49,955 bases of DNA from JAYEMH01 sp034717985 [NCBI: Candidatus Ratteibacteria bacterium] (GCA_034717985.1 JAYEMH010000007.1:1-49955); one strand, 5' to 3'; shown: positions 1 through 8,236, counted from the stretch's first letter. A program made the numbers and translations. Notes: a model not told the origin generated them from the sequence alone.

Positions 1-29
1 AAATTAAAAAATAGAGACAAGGAATTTTA

Positions 30-215
30 GACAGGATTTACAGGATAAAAAAAATAACCACAGAGCTTATGAAGAATATCAAATGGAACCACAGGTGAAC
101 ACAGATGAACACCGAAGAAGAACTTTTTCATAAGGAGGTGCAGGGGGAAAATATAACAGTGTTTCCCTGTGTTAATCTGTGGTTTAAATAAAAATCCTGT
201 TAATCCCGTCAAAAA
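30..215. repeat. Imperfect intergenic palindrome of the ACAGGAT/CCACAG word family
   Basis: Left arm near 31-66 (GACAGGATTTACAGGAT followed by an A-rich stretch and CCACAG) is an imperfect reverse complement of the right arm near 163-210 (CTGTGGTTT, then ATCCTGTTAATCCCGTC). Between them the words AACACAGATGAACAC and GTGTTTCCCTGTGTTAATC continue the pairing. The whole could fold as one long imperfect hairpin. It lies just upstream of hisI, and there is no credible ORF in it. A related fragment (CCACGGATGAACACGGAG) lies at 48689-48706 before the PHP gene. Confidence 0.6.
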
Positions 216-261
216 AAGAAAAAGATTTTTGACAGAACCAAGATGGAAGATGGGAGTGTTT

Positions 262-645
262 ATGGATATTTTCTCGGAAATAAAATTTAATAAATCGGGA
301 CTTGTCCCGGCAGTCATCCAGGACAGTGAAACCAATCAGGTCTTGATGCAGGCCTATATGAATGAGGAGTCAGTAAGACTTTCGCTGAAGACCGGACTGG
401 CGCATTTTTATAGCCGAAGCCGGAAGAAAATCTGGCGTAAAGGGGAAAAATCCGGCAATGTTCAAGAGATAAAGGAGATTTTTTTAGATTGCGACGGAGA
501 TTCCCTCCTGATTAAAGCGAAACAGAAAACAGCCGCCTGTCATTTAGGATACAAATCTTGTTTTTTCAGAAAGTTAGATCAGGGAAAATGGGGGATTATC
601 GCTCCTAAAATTTTTGACCCGGAAAAGGCCTATGGGAAAAAATAA
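262..645 (+). CDS. hisI: Phosphoribosyl-AMP cyclohydrolase HisI
   Basis: Third step of histidine biosynthesis: hydrolytic opening of the purine ring of phosphoribosyl-AMP, cytosolic, metal dependent. The 127-residue product has the compact single-domain length of HisI without a fused HisE domain. Family motifs are visible: an N-E-E-S-V-x-L-S stretch, SRSRKKIWRKGEKSGN, the DCDGD metal-binding cluster, and the paired cysteines of ACHLGYKSCF. The start at 262 is chosen because GGGAG (252-256) lies 5 nt upstream and the family begins here. An in-frame ATG at 250 and a longer extension from 169 run into the upstream repeat and lack family resemblance. The 3' end overlaps trpE by 14 nt, so it is probably the first gene of the tryptophan operon. 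No other his gene is in the window. Confidence 0.93.
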   Translation: MDIFSEIKFNKSGLVPAVIQDSETNQVLMQAYMNEESVRLSLKTGLAHFYSRSRKKIWRKGEKSGNVQEIKEIFLDCDGDSLLIKAKQKTAACHLGYKSCFFRKLDQGKWGIIAPKIFDPEKAYGKK

Positions 646-2113
646 ATACTCTCTCAGTCTTGAAGAGTTTAAAAAGAAAGCGCTTTGCGGCAATCTTATT
701 CCGGTATATCGGGAGATTCTGGCGGATATGGAAACCCCGGTATCGGCTTTTCTTAAAATCGGCGCCCGGCCTTACTCTTATCTGCTGGAAAGTGTTGAAG
801 GAGGGGAGAAATGGGCGCGTTATTCTTTTCTGGGCAGCCAGCCTTCACTGGTTTTCCAGGCTAAGGGGAAGAGGGTTGAAATCAGGGAGGGAAAAGATAA
901 AAAAATTATGGAATCGGATGAGCCTCTCCGGGAATTAAAGAAGATTATGGGAAGATTTCGGCCGGTTTCAAGCAAAGCTCTCCCTCGTTTCTATGGCGGG
1001 CTGGTGGGATATTTGAGTTATGATGCGGTGCGCCATTTTGAGAAACTTCCGGATAGGAATCCCGATGATTTGAACCTGCCCGATTACTTTTTTATGTTAA
1101 CCGATACCCTTTTGATATTTGATAACATCGAGCACACCATAAAGATTGTCTCTAACGCCTTTGTCAGCGGTAGTGAAAAAGAGGCCTATCGGAAAGCGAT
1201 AGAGAAGATTGAACGGATCGAAGAGCTGCTGAAAAAACCTTTATCTTTAAAAGGTGGAAAGAAAGAAAAGAGACCGGGCAAGGGTTGGATTTCTAATTTT
1301 ACTCCCCGGAATTTTGAAACAGCTGTTGATAGGGCAAAAAAGAACATTTATGAAGGAGAGGCAATTCAGGTTGTTCTTTCCCAGCGTTTAAAAGAGGCTT
1401 CGCCGCCTGAGGCAGTTGATATATACCGGGCGCTCAGGATGATTAATCCTTCGCCTTATATGTATTATCTGGGCGGCGAGGATTTTCAAATTATCGGTTC
1501 TTCACCCGAGATTTTGGTGAGAAAAGAGGGGGAGAAAGTTGAATTGCGGCCGATTGCCGGGACGCGTCAAAGGGGCAAAGATAATGAAGAAGATGAAAAA
1601 TTAGCCGGAGAGCTGCTCGCTGACCCAAAAGAGAAAGCGGAGCATATTATGCTGGTTGATCTGGGAAGGAATGATGTCGGCCGGGTGAGTCTTTACGGAA
1701 CGGTTGAGGTTTCCGAGCGGATGGTTATTGAAAAGTATTCCCACGTGATGCATATTGTCTCCCATGTCCAGGGGAAGCTTGCTCCGGGACGCGACGAATT
1801 CGATGTTTTAAAAGCCTGTTTCCCGGCCGGGACGGTAACCGGCGCTCCCAAGATTCGGGCGATGGAAATTATCGATGAATTAGAAAATGTCAAGCGGGGT
1901 CCCTATGCCGGGGCCCTGGGATATTTTAGCTTCTCCCATAATATGGATATGGCCATTATTATCCGCACCCTGGTAATCAAGGATAATTTTGCCTATGTCC
2001 AGGCCGGCGCCGGGATAGTAGCCGATTCTATTCCCGAGAAAGAATATCAGGAAACAATGAATAAAGCCCGGGCGATGATTAAGGCGGTTGAGCTGGCCAG
2101 GAAGGGGTTGTAA
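632..2113 (+). CDS. trpE: Anthranilate synthase component I TrpE
   Basis: Converts chorismate plus ammonia (supplied by TrpG) to anthranilate, the committed step to tryptophan. The 493-residue protein has the N-terminal LLESVE segment that forms the tryptophan feedback site, then the chorismate-utilising domain with RPIAGTRQRG, the ExxMLVDLGRNDVG block, SHVMHIVS, FPAGTVTGAPKIRAMEII and QAGAGIVADS near the C-terminus. Presence of LLES argues for TrpE rather than PabB. ATG 632 is chosen over an in-frame TTG at 614 because GGAAAAGG precedes it and the extra residues are only hisI antisense context. It overlaps hisI by 14 nt and trpG starts directly after its stop, which indicates translational coupling. 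Confidence 0.95.
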   Translation: MGKNKYSLSLEEFKKKALCGNLIPVYREILADMETPVSAFLKIGARPYSYLLESVEGGEKWARYSFLGSQPSLVFQAKGKRVEIREGKDKKIMESDEPLRELKKIMGRFRPVSSKALPRFYGGLVGYLSYDAVRHFEKLPDRNPDDLNLPDYFFMLTDTLLIFDNIEHTIKIVSNAFVSGSEKEAYRKAIEKIERIEELLKKPLSLKGGKKEKRPGKGWISNFTPRNFETAVDRAKKNIYEGEAIQVVLSQRLKEASPPEAVDIYRALRMINPSPYMYYLGGEDFQIIGSSPEILVRKEGEKVELRPIAGTRQRGKDNEEDEKLAGELLADPKEKAEHIMLVDLGRNDVGRVSLYGTVEVSERMVIEKYSHVMHIVSHVQGKLAPGRDEFDVLKACFPAGTVTGAPKIRAMEIIDELENVKRGPYAGALGYFSFSHNMDMAIIIRTLVIKDNFAYVQAGAGIVADSIPEKEYQETMNKARAMIKAVELARKGL

Positions 2114-2677
2114 ATGATCGTTATTATTGATAATTTCGACTCTTTTACCTACAATCTGGTGCAAGCTTTAGGTCAGGGCGGAGAAGAGATCAAGGTTTTT
2201 CGAAACAATGCCTTTTCGCTGGAAGAGATACAGAATCTTAATCCGGAAAAGATTGTCATTTCTCCCGGACCGGGACGGCCGGCAATGGCCGGCTTAAGTT
2301 GTTTACTGGTGCAAAAACTGGCCGGGAAATTTCCCATTCTTGGCGTTTGTCTGGGGCATCAGGTTATCGGCGAGGTCTTCGGAGCAGAGGTGGTTCAGGC
2401 CGAACGGATAATGCACGGGAAGACTTCTCTTATTCATCATCAGGGAAAAGATATTTTTAAAAATCTCGCCAATCCCTTTGAGGCAACTCGATATCACTCT
2501 TTAATTCTTAAAAAGGAATTTTTTCCGGATTGTTTGGAGATAACGGCCGAAACGGAAGAAAAAGAGATTATGGCGGTAAAGCATCGCCGTTATCCTGTTT
2601 TTGGAGTCCAGTTTCATCCGGAATCCATTTTGAGCAAAGAGGGAAAAAAACTGCTTAATAACTTTTTGGAGATATGA
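2114..2677 (+). CDS. trpG: Anthranilate synthase component II (glutamine amidotransferase) TrpG
   Basis: Class I glutamine amidotransferase that releases ammonia for TrpE. The 187-residue length fits a stand-alone TrpG/PabA. Seen motifs: DNFDSFTYNL at the N-terminus, SPGPGRP oxyanion region, catalytic Cys79 in VCLGHQ, and the His-Glu pair in GVQFHPESIL. The ATG follows the trpE stop with no gap, and GGAAGGGG at the end of trpE serves as ribosome binding site. It may also serve PabB for folate synthesis, as in many bacteria, but no pabB is in the window. Confidence 0.94.
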   Translation: MIVIIDNFDSFTYNLVQALGQGGEEIKVFRNNAFSLEEIQNLNPEKIVISPGPGRPAMAGLSCLLVQKLAGKFPILGVCLGHQVIGEVFGAEVVQAERIMHGKTSLIHHQGKDIFKNLANPFEATRYHSLILKKEFFPDCLEITAETEEKEIMAVKHRRYPVFGVQFHPESILSKEGKKLLNNFLEI

Positions 2678-2678
2678 A

Positions 2679-3440
2679 ATGAATTGGTCTGAGGCTTTAT
2701 TTGAACCCAGCGGGGCAATTTTTCAAAAAATCGGTGTGTTTTTCTTAATTTTACTCACCGTGCTGGTGTTTCTTCTTTTTGGCTGGCTGCTGGCGCATTT
2801 ACTCAGAAAGGCGGCCCGGGTGTTATTTAAAAAGTTAAGTCTGAACGAGCTTCTTGCGGAAACCTGGGCAGGGAAATTTTTAAGGCGGGGAGGGATAACT
2901 AAATCCCCGACCGAACTTTTAGGCGGATTTTTGTATTGGCTGATAATTGTTATTTTCATTGTTATTGCCTCTCAGAGTTTGGGACTGGATTCTACAGCTG
3001 ATTTATTGGACCGATTTCTGATTTTTCTTCCCCGGGTGATTGCCTTTGCCTTAATTTTGATCTTCGGGATTGTTTTTGGAAGTTTCATGGGAAAATTATT
3101 TCAGATTGTTTCCGGAAATCTCGGGGTGAAAGAATTTAAAGTTATCGGCCGGATTCTTCAGGTAGTGATTGTTTTGTATGCGGGCGTTTTGGCTTTGGAG
3201 CAGTTAGGTATGGCGGTTTTTGCCGTGGCTGCTTCTTTTAATATTCTATGGGCGGCTGTTTGTCTTACTTTAGCCCTGGCCATGGGATTGGGAGGAAAGG
3301 ATTGGGTCAAAAATCTTCTGGATAATTTTGCTAAAAAAAGGTTCGGCAAGGGAAATTCCCCGAAACAAAGCACTCAAAGAGTTAATAGAAAAAAGTCAAA
3401 AAAAGCCGGCGGAAAACAGGAGACGTTTCCTTATGATTAA
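2679..3440 (+). CDS. Small-conductance channel-like membrane protein (conserved TM-helix family)
   Basis: Integral inner-membrane protein of 253 residues with about five hydrophobic segments (near residues 18-42, 84-105, 115-140, 155-175 and 180-205). The end of the last helix carries the glycine-rich GLGGKDW signature found in the PF05552-type conserved TM-helix family, which resembles the pore-lining helix of MscS channels. There is no MscS beta domain: the tail after residue 210 is a short basic stretch rich in Lys and Arg. The gene starts one nucleotide after the trpG stop and overlaps trpD by 8 nt, so it is co-transcribed with the tryptophan genes. A role in tryptophan synthesis is not expected from the family, and its presence here is unexplained. 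Confidence 0.75.
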   Translation: MNWSEALFEPSGAIFQKIGVFFLILLTVLVFLLFGWLLAHLLRKAARVLFKKLSLNELLAETWAGKFLRRGGITKSPTELLGGFLYWLIIVIFIVIASQSLGLDSTADLLDRFLIFLPRVIAFALILIFGIVFGSFMGKLFQIVSGNLGVKEFKVIGRILQVVIVLYAGVLALEQLGMAVFAVAASFNILWAAVCLTLALAMGLGGKDWVKNLLDNFAKKRFGKGNSPKQSTQRVNRKKSKKAGGKQETFPYD

Positions 3441-4479
3441 AGAAGCGATAAGCAAAGTTATTGAAAAAATAGATTTGAGTCAAAGAGAGATGGAATCGGT
3501 AATGGATGAGATTATGACCGGCCGGAGTTCACCGGCTCAAATTGGAGCTTTTCTGACGGCTTTGCGGCTTAAAGGGGAGACGGTTGAAGAAATTACCGGA
3601 GCGGCCCGGGTGATGCGCCAGAAAGCCGCCCGGATAAAAACTTTCGGGGATAAAGTTAAAATCGATGAGGATGAAATTATTGATACCTGCGGCACCGGCG
3701 GAACCGGTACCAATACTTTTAATGTTTCCACTACCAGCGCTTTTGTGGCTGCCGGGGCCGGTTTGAAAGTAGCCAAGCATGGAAACAAATCTGTTTCCTC
3801 CCTCTGCGGCAGCGCCGATGTTATCGATGCCCTGGGGATTAGTTTGAAGCTTAGTTCCGAGGCGGTGGGTGAGTGTATTAAAGAAGTGGGGATAGGTTTT
3901 CTCTTTGCTCCTCTTTTTCATAGAGCGATGAAATATGCCATTGGCCCCCGAAGAGAGATTGGCATCCGCACAATTTTTAACATTTTAGGGCCCTTGACCA
4001 ACCCTGCCGGAGCAACTTCCCAGGTAATGGGTGTTTATGAGGAAAAGCTGACTGAAATTTTAGCCCGGGTGTTAGGGAATCTGGGTCTGAGGCATGCTTT
4101 AGTTGTTCACGGAATGGACGGTCTGGATGAAATTACCGTAACCCGGGAAAGTAAAATTTCTGAATTCAAGGAAGGGAAGGTCAAGACTTATTATCTAAAG
4201 CCGGATGATTTTAGCCTCAGCCGCGCTGTTATGGAAGATATAAAAGGCGGCCGGGTAAAAAAGAATGCCGAGATGGTTATTGAGGTTTTGAAGGGAGAAA
4301 AGGGCGCTCCCCGGGATATAGTTCTGCTTAATGCGGCGGCCGCTTTTATCGCCGCTGATAGAGTAAAGAATTTTAAAGAAGGTATCAATATGGCCGAGGC
4401 CTCTATTGATGAAGGCAAAGCCCTGGAAAAGTTAGAGGCACTTAGGAAAAAGACACAGGAGTTGGGAAAAAGCTGTTGA
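3433..4479 (+). CDS. trpD: Anthranilate phosphoribosyltransferase TrpD
   Basis: Transfers phosphoribose from PRPP to anthranilate. The 348-residue protein has the family hallmarks: DTCGTGGTGTNTFNVST (PRPP/anthranilate loop), KHGNKSVSSLCGSADVIDALG, the conserved IRTIFNILGPLTNPA segment and VVHGMDGLDEIT. The start at 3433 (after AGGAG at 3418-3422) matches the family N-terminus. The longer in-frame extension from 3328 lies inside the preceding membrane-protein gene and lacks homology features. No TrpG fusion is present, consistent with the separate trpG upstream. Confidence 0.95.
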   Translation: MIKEAISKVIEKIDLSQREMESVMDEIMTGRSSPAQIGAFLTALRLKGETVEEITGAARVMRQKAARIKTFGDKVKIDEDEIIDTCGTGGTGTNTFNVSTTSAFVAAGAGLKVAKHGNKSVSSLCGSADVIDALGISLKLSSEAVGECIKEVGIGFLFAPLFHRAMKYAIGPRREIGIRTIFNILGPLTNPAGATSQVMGVYEEKLTEILARVLGNLGLRHALVVHGMDGLDEITVTRESKISEFKEGKVKTYYLKPDDFSLSRAVMEDIKGGRVKKNAEMVIEVLKGEKGAPRDIVLLNAAAAFIAADRVKNFKEGINMAEASIDEGKALEKLEALRKKTQELGKSC

Positions 4480-4488
4480 TAAGGTAAT

Positions 4489-5268
4489 ATGGTTTCTTTA
4501 GATGAAATTTTAAAGGTAACTCACGAGAGGGTTGAAAGAGCGAAATCGAGCCTGCCTCCGGATGAACTTCAAAAAAGATGCCAGAATAGCCCTCCTGTCC
4601 GCAGTTTTCAAAAAGCCTTAATAACCTCCCCGACAATAGCCTTAATTGGCGAGATAAAAAAAGCCTCTCCCTCCGCCGGTCTTATTCGAGAAGATTTTTC
4701 GCCGTTGAAGCTGGCTAAAATCTATTTAGAAAACGGGGCGCGCGCTTTATCGGTTTTAACCGAGGAGAAATTTTTCCAGGGGAAGCTTGATTATCTTTTA
4801 AAGATAAGGGGAAAGATAGAGCTGCCCCTCCTGCGTAAAGATTTCATTATTGACGAATATCAGGTCTTTGAATCGCGTTTCTTCGGGGCGGATGCGATTC
4901 TGCTGATTGTCTCTGTCTTAAGCGACGAAAAAATAAATAGACTTTTCCGTTTAGCCCGGGAATCAGGCATGGAGGTAATAGTGGAAATTCACAGCGAAGA
5001 AGACTGGCGGCGGATATCTTCTCTTCCGGCTAAATTAATCGGTATAAACAACCGCAATTTAAAAACTTTGACGACAGACTTATCCACCACCTTTAAGTTA
5101 GCGCCGTTTATTTCCAAAAATCAGGTAGTCATCAGTGAAAGCGGCATAAAGACGAGGGAGGATGTTCTGAATTTGGAAAAAGCCGGGGTTAAAGGGATTT
5201 TAGTCGGTGAAACAATTATGGGAAGCCGGGATGCGGCGCAGAAGATAAGGTATTTACTGGGGAAATGA
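4489..5268 (+). CDS. trpC: Indole-3-glycerol phosphate synthase TrpC
   Basis: Ring closure of carboxyphenylamino-deoxyribulose phosphate to indole-3-glycerol phosphate in a TIM barrel. The 259-residue monofunctional form shows LIGEIKKASPSAG (catalytic Lys of strand 1), LSVLTEEKFFQG, LLRKDFIIDEYQ, GINNRNLKT and the phosphate-binding SESGI plus GILVGETIM segments. It lies 9 nt after trpD and overlaps trpF by the four bases ATGA. The upstream AAGG is a modest ribosome site, so coupling to trpD is likely. Confidence 0.95.
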   Translation: MVSLDEILKVTHERVERAKSSLPPDELQKRCQNSPPVRSFQKALITSPTIALIGEIKKASPSAGLIREDFSPLKLAKIYLENGARALSVLTEEKFFQGKLDYLLKIRGKIELPLLRKDFIIDEYQVFESRFFGADAILLIVSVLSDEKINRLFRLARESGMEVIVEIHSEEDWRRISSLPAKLIGINNRNLKTLTTDLSTTFKLAPFISKNQVVISESGIKTREDVLNLEKAGVKGILVGETIMGSRDAAQKIRYLLGK

Positions 5269-5894
5269 CGCGGATAAAAATATGCGGGATTACTAATCTG
5301 GAAGATGCGCTGTTGGCGGCGAGTTTGGGTGCGGACGCGGTGGGTTTTATATTTGCTCCCAGTCCCCGGCAGATTAATTTAGCTAAAGCCAGGGATATTA
5401 TTAAAAAGATCCCTCCTTTTATCAGTCCGGTCGGTGTTTTTGTTAATGAAAAGCTGGAAAAAATTAGAGAGACAGCTGATGAATGTCCCCTGGATTATAT
5501 TCAGCTTCACGGGGAAGAGCCGCCGGAATTCTGCCGGAGTTTGTTTCCGCAAAAAATTATTAAAACCTTCCGGATAAAAGATGAAAAAAGCTTAGAACGA
5601 GTTTCTTCCTATTTTCAAGTTAGAGCGATTTTGCTGGATACATTTGTGGAGGGCCAAGCCGGCGGAACCGGAAAAACTTTTAACTGGCGGCTGGCCGAAG
5701 AAACTAAAAAAATTGGCAGACCGATTATTCTCTCCGGCGGGCTTTCACCGCAAAATGTCCGACAGGCAATCGAATCGGCTGCCCCTTTTGCCGTAGATGT
5801 TTCCAGCGGCATCGAATCCCATCCGGGGAAAAAAGACAGGGTGAAACTGGCCGCTTTTATAAAGGCCGTCCGGGAAATACCTCAAAATGGTTAA
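5265..5894 (+). CDS. trpF: Phosphoribosylanthranilate isomerase TrpF
   Basis: Amadori rearrangement of phosphoribosylanthranilate. The 209-residue TIM barrel has KICGIT with the catalytic cysteine, GADAVGFIFAPSPRQI, the YIQLHGEE strand, LLDTF as the catalytic Asp region, GGTGKTFNW and the phosphate loop LSGGLSPQNV followed by AVDVSSGIES. The start codon overlaps the trpC stop (ATGA). The 3' end overlaps the next gene by 8 nt, so a secreted peptidase is transcribed with the biosynthetic genes. Confidence 0.95.
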   Translation: MTRIKICGITNLEDALLAASLGADAVGFIFAPSPRQINLAKARDIIKKIPPFISPVGVFVNEKLEKIRETADECPLDYIQLHGEEPPEFCRSLFPQKIIKTFRIKDEKSLERVSSYFQVRAILLDTFVEGQAGGTGKTFNWRLAEETKKIGRPIILSGGLSPQNVRQAIESAAPFAVDVSSGIESHPGKKDRVKLAAFIKAVREIPQNG

Positions 5895-7272
5895 AAGAGA
5901 ATTTCTTTTTTTATTTATTTTAACCGCTCTTTTTTTTAATCTTGGTCTGGATATTAAAGGGAATATTCTCCACCAGGTGTATTATGTTAAAGGGGTAAAG
6001 GCTTTAAACAATGAGCAATATCCCGAAGCTATCGGGCAATTAAGAAAAGCCTTTGAGATTGACCCGGGTTCTATGAAGATAAAGAAGGCTTTAGCGGTGG
6101 CTTTGAATAATTATGCTCTATCACTTGGAGATGGGAATAAAGAAGAGTCGGTTGAACTTATGGAAGAAGCGATCCGGGTTTTACCTGAAGATACCTCGCC
6201 AAAACAGAATTTAGCGGTGCTGTTTAATGAATGGGGACTGGCGCTTCATAAAAAAGGAGATTTGGAAGGCGCGGCCGAAAAATTTAAAAAAGCGGCAGAG
6301 CTTCACCCCCGAAAAAAAACCTATCAAAAAAATCTGGGCGCTGTCGTGAGCCAGCAGGGGAGTAATTATTTGAAGAAAGGTGAATTTGATTCGGCCATAA
6401 AGGCATTCCATGAAGCTGTCCGATGTATGCCCGAAAGTGAACATCCATGGATAATGATGGGAGACTGTTACTATCAGTTGGATGATCTGGGAGAAGCGAT
6501 AGATTGCTGGGAAGAAGCAAAAAAATTATCGCCTGAGAACCGGCTGGTAAAAAACAGATTAGACAAGGCGAAGAAAGAGTGGCCGGTTCAGAAAAATTTC
6601 GACCAGTTCAGTTCCAGCTATTTTAGAATAAACTTCTCGCCGGATTTTAGCCGCGATAAAACCGACGAAATCTATAATTATGTCAAAGAGGCAATCTGGG
6701 ATGTCGGCCGGGATTTAGGTTTTTATCCCAGGCAGAAATTTTCTGTTTTTGTTTATCAAAGCGAGCAATTTAAAGAAGTTTTCGGGCCCAAAAAACATCT
6801 GGCCGGACTTTATGACGGAAAAATCCATCTCCATATAAACGATAAGACGGCTCCGGAAAGAATAGCGGCCGTGGTCAGGCACGAATATACCCACGCGGTA
6901 ATCTTCTGGATAACTCAGGGGAACTGTCCTCTCTGGCTTAACGAAGGATTGGCCTGTTTTGAAGAGAAAAAAAAGGAGGCCGTTAATTTCAAGGAGCTTA
7001 AAATACCGGCTCAGCAGAATAGACTGATTCCTTTATTTAAGCTTTCAGAGGCCTGTTTTTATTCAGCCGATTTTGAAGAGGCAAGTTTAGCCTACCGGGA
7101 AGCCCACAGTGTGGTGAAATACCTGCTTGGTGAATATGGCTGGTGGACGGTGCGAAAAATACTGGTTTTATTTGGAGAAGGAAAAACGGAGGAAGAGGTT
7201 ATAAAAGAAGCTTTACGGATGACTCCGGCAAGGTTAGAAGAGAAGTGGAGAAGCAGTTTAGACGATGAGTAA
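5887..7272 (+). CDS. TPR-repeat protein with C-terminal gluzincin-type peptidase domain
   Basis: A 461-residue exported or membrane-anchored protein: residues 1-20 form a hydrophobic signal/anchor after MVKRE. Residues about 28-220 contain five tetratricopeptide-like units (A-I-x-x-L-R-K-A-F-x-x-x-P patterns). The C-terminal half has a zinc-peptidase signature, HEYTH at residues 332-336, with the third ligand glutamate in the downstream LNEGLA motif near residue 353. This matches the Peptidase MA-like (PF13485) arrangement. TPRs probably supply substrate or partner binding. It overlaps trpF by 8 nt and has no visible promoter of its own. Substrate unknown. The envelope location is inferred from the signal sequence. 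Confidence 0.8.
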   Translation: MVKREFLFLFILTALFFNLGLDIKGNILHQVYYVKGVKALNNEQYPEAIGQLRKAFEIDPGSMKIKKALAVALNNYALSLGDGNKEESVELMEEAIRVLPEDTSPKQNLAVLFNEWGLALHKKGDLEGAAEKFKKAAELHPRKKTYQKNLGAVVSQQGSNYLKKGEFDSAIKAFHEAVRCMPESEHPWIMMGDCYYQLDDLGEAIDCWEEAKKLSPENRLVKNRLDKAKKEWPVQKNFDQFSSSYFRINFSPDFSRDKTDEIYNYVKEAIWDVGRDLGFYPRQKFSVFVYQSEQFKEVFGPKKHLAGLYDGKIHLHINDKTAPERIAAVVRHEYTHAVIFWITQGNCPLWLNEGLACFEEKKKEAVNFKELKIPAQQNRLIPLFKLSEACFYSADFEEASLAYREAHSVVKYLLGEYGWWTVRKILVLFGEGKTEEEVIKEALRMTPARLEEKWRSSLDDE

Positions 7273-7306
7273 GAGTTCTTTGGTAAAATTTAATTTTAGT
7301 TAGTGC

Positions 7307-7335
7307 TTGCCAGAAAATACGTAATGTTATAGGAT
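7307..7335 (+). promoter_or_regulatory. Sigma-70-like promoter for the HIT gene
   Basis: TTGCCA (7307-7312), a 17-nt spacer and TAGGAT (7330-7335) lie between the peptidase stop and the HIT-protein start. Transcription would begin near 7342, just upstream of the AGGAGG ribosome site. Confidence 0.5.
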
Positions 7336-7353
7336 AGCAGGTTAGGAGGCAAG

Positions 7354-7707
7354 ATGGAGTTAAAGAGTGAATGTTTGTTCTGCCGGATTATTGAAAGAAA
7401 AATTCCGGCTAAGGTTATTTATGAAAACGAGAAGGTTTTAGCCTTCCACGATATTAACCCTCAAGCTCCGGTTCATATTATTGTTATTCCCAAGAATCAC
7501 ATCGAGCGGGTTTCTGATTTGAAGCGGGAAAATGCCGGCTGGGGAGACGAACTAATTCTGGCGGCGAATAAAATTGCCTCCGATTTAGAGATAAAAGACA
7601 GTGGATACCGTTTAATCATTAATTGCAACAAAGATGCCGGACAGGCAGTTTTTCATCTTCATCTCCATCTCCTCGGCGGACGAAAAATGGCTTGGCCCCC
7701 GGGATGA
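7354..7707 (+). CDS. hinT: HIT-family purine nucleoside phosphoramidase (HinT-like)
   Basis: Cytosolic hydrolase of adenosine phosphoramidates and aminoacyl-adenylates. The 117-residue protein carries the N-terminal CLFCRII zinc-like segment, the PAKVIYENEKVLAFHDINPQ block and the histidine triad HLHLHLLGG close to the C-terminus. Length and the trailing Trp-Pro are typical of bacterial HinT. Strong AGGAGG precedes the ATG. It lies between trpF and apgM in a region that splits the tryptophan genes; no pathway link to tryptophan is implied. Confidence 0.9.
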   Translation: MELKSECLFCRIIERKIPAKVIYENEKVLAFHDINPQAPVHIIVIPKNHIERVSDLKRENAGWGDELILAANKIASDLEIKDSGYRLIINCNKDAGQAVFHLHLHLLGGRKMAWPPG

Positions 7708-7713
7708 AATTAG

Positions 7714-7821
7714 TCAACAGTTAATAGTCCATAGACCATAGTCGATAGTCCATAGAGAGAAGAAGTCCAAAGGCGATAGAAAAAACTGTGGACTATGGAC
7801 TAACCGAACGAAGTGAGGTTA
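7714..7821. repeat. Palindromic intergenic repeat of the TAGTCCATAG/GGACTATGG family (left of the four-helix-bundle gene)
   Basis: Left arm words (AATAGTCCATAGACCATAG, TCGATAGTCCATAG) at 7721-7755 are answered by ACTGTGGACTATGGACTAA at 7785-7803, so the stretch can fold as a hairpin with a purine-rich loop. A small hairpin follows: TAACC (7801-7805) with GGTTA (7817-7821). A related arm in the opposite sense lies after the gene at 8178-8222. Confidence 0.6.
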
Positions 7822-7824
7822 AGG

Positions 7825-8177
7825 ATGTTTAAATTTGAAAAGCTGAAAGTTTGGCAGAGAGCAATAAATCTCAGTGCAGAAATTCATAATTTAACTAGAG
7901 AATTCCCTAGAGAGGAATTATATATATATTGGCCAGTCAGATTAAACGAGCCGGAGATTCTATTGCTTTAAATATTGCCGAAGGTTCAACTGGTCAAAGC
8001 AGTGCGGAGTTTAACCAGTTTTTAGGATATGCTATTAGGTCAGCAATTGAGGTTGTCTCGTGTCTGTTCATTGGCAGAGAGAGAAAGATCGTAAATAAGA
8101 GAAATTTCGAGAAATTATATAATGAATTAGAAGAAATTATTAAAATGCTTCAGGGATTACGCAATTCACTTAAATAA
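7825..8177 (+). pseudogene. Four-helix-bundle (23S rRNA intervening-sequence type) protein, frameshifted
   Basis: From ATG 7825 the reading frame gives MFKFEKLKVWQRAI...FPREELY, the standard N-terminus of the S23/four-helix-bundle family (PF05635). At the TATATATAT tract (7920-7928) the frame is lost. The remainder, ASQIKRAGDSIALNIAEG and on to 8177, continues in another frame. Removing one TA unit restores a continuous product of about 117 residues, the usual family length. A TTG at 7929 could start the C-terminal part alone. The protein family binds as pentamers or nucleic-acid partners in related systems (the retroelement accessory Avd has the same fold), but no reverse transcriptase is nearby. 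Palindromic repeats flank the gene on both sides. Confidence 0.8.
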
Positions 8178-8222
8178 CTGTGGATTATTAACTATGGACT
8201 GCGGACTGTCGACTATGGACTA
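8178..8222. repeat. Right-flank repeat of the GGACTATGG family
   Basis: Words CTGTGGATTATTAACTATGG, ACTGCGGACTGTCGACTATGG and ACTAG are read here in the sense opposite to the left arm at 7714-7755. The two flanks could pair around the four-helix-bundle gene. The repeat ends 15 nt before the apgM start. Confidence 0.55.
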
Positions 8223-8236
8223 GATGGGAGGAAGCA

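Noticed and set aside
1-261. T-box or trp leader attenuator before hisI-trpE
   Set aside because: No T-box consensus, no Trp-rich leader peptide and no terminator/antiterminator pair are visible; the palindrome is of the dispersed repeat type.
169-261. Longer HisI start at 169
   Set aside because: The extra 31 residues are encoded by the intergenic palindrome and lie upstream of the family N-terminus; the ATG at 262 has a proper ribosome site.
3529-3921. Minus-strand frame of 130 codons inside trpD
   Set aside because: trpD is certain in this interval; no start context or family resemblance for the antisense frame.
7825-8177. Diversity-generating retroelement accessory gene (avd)
   Set aside because: The fold family is shared, but there is no reverse transcriptase, template repeat or variable repeat in the window.
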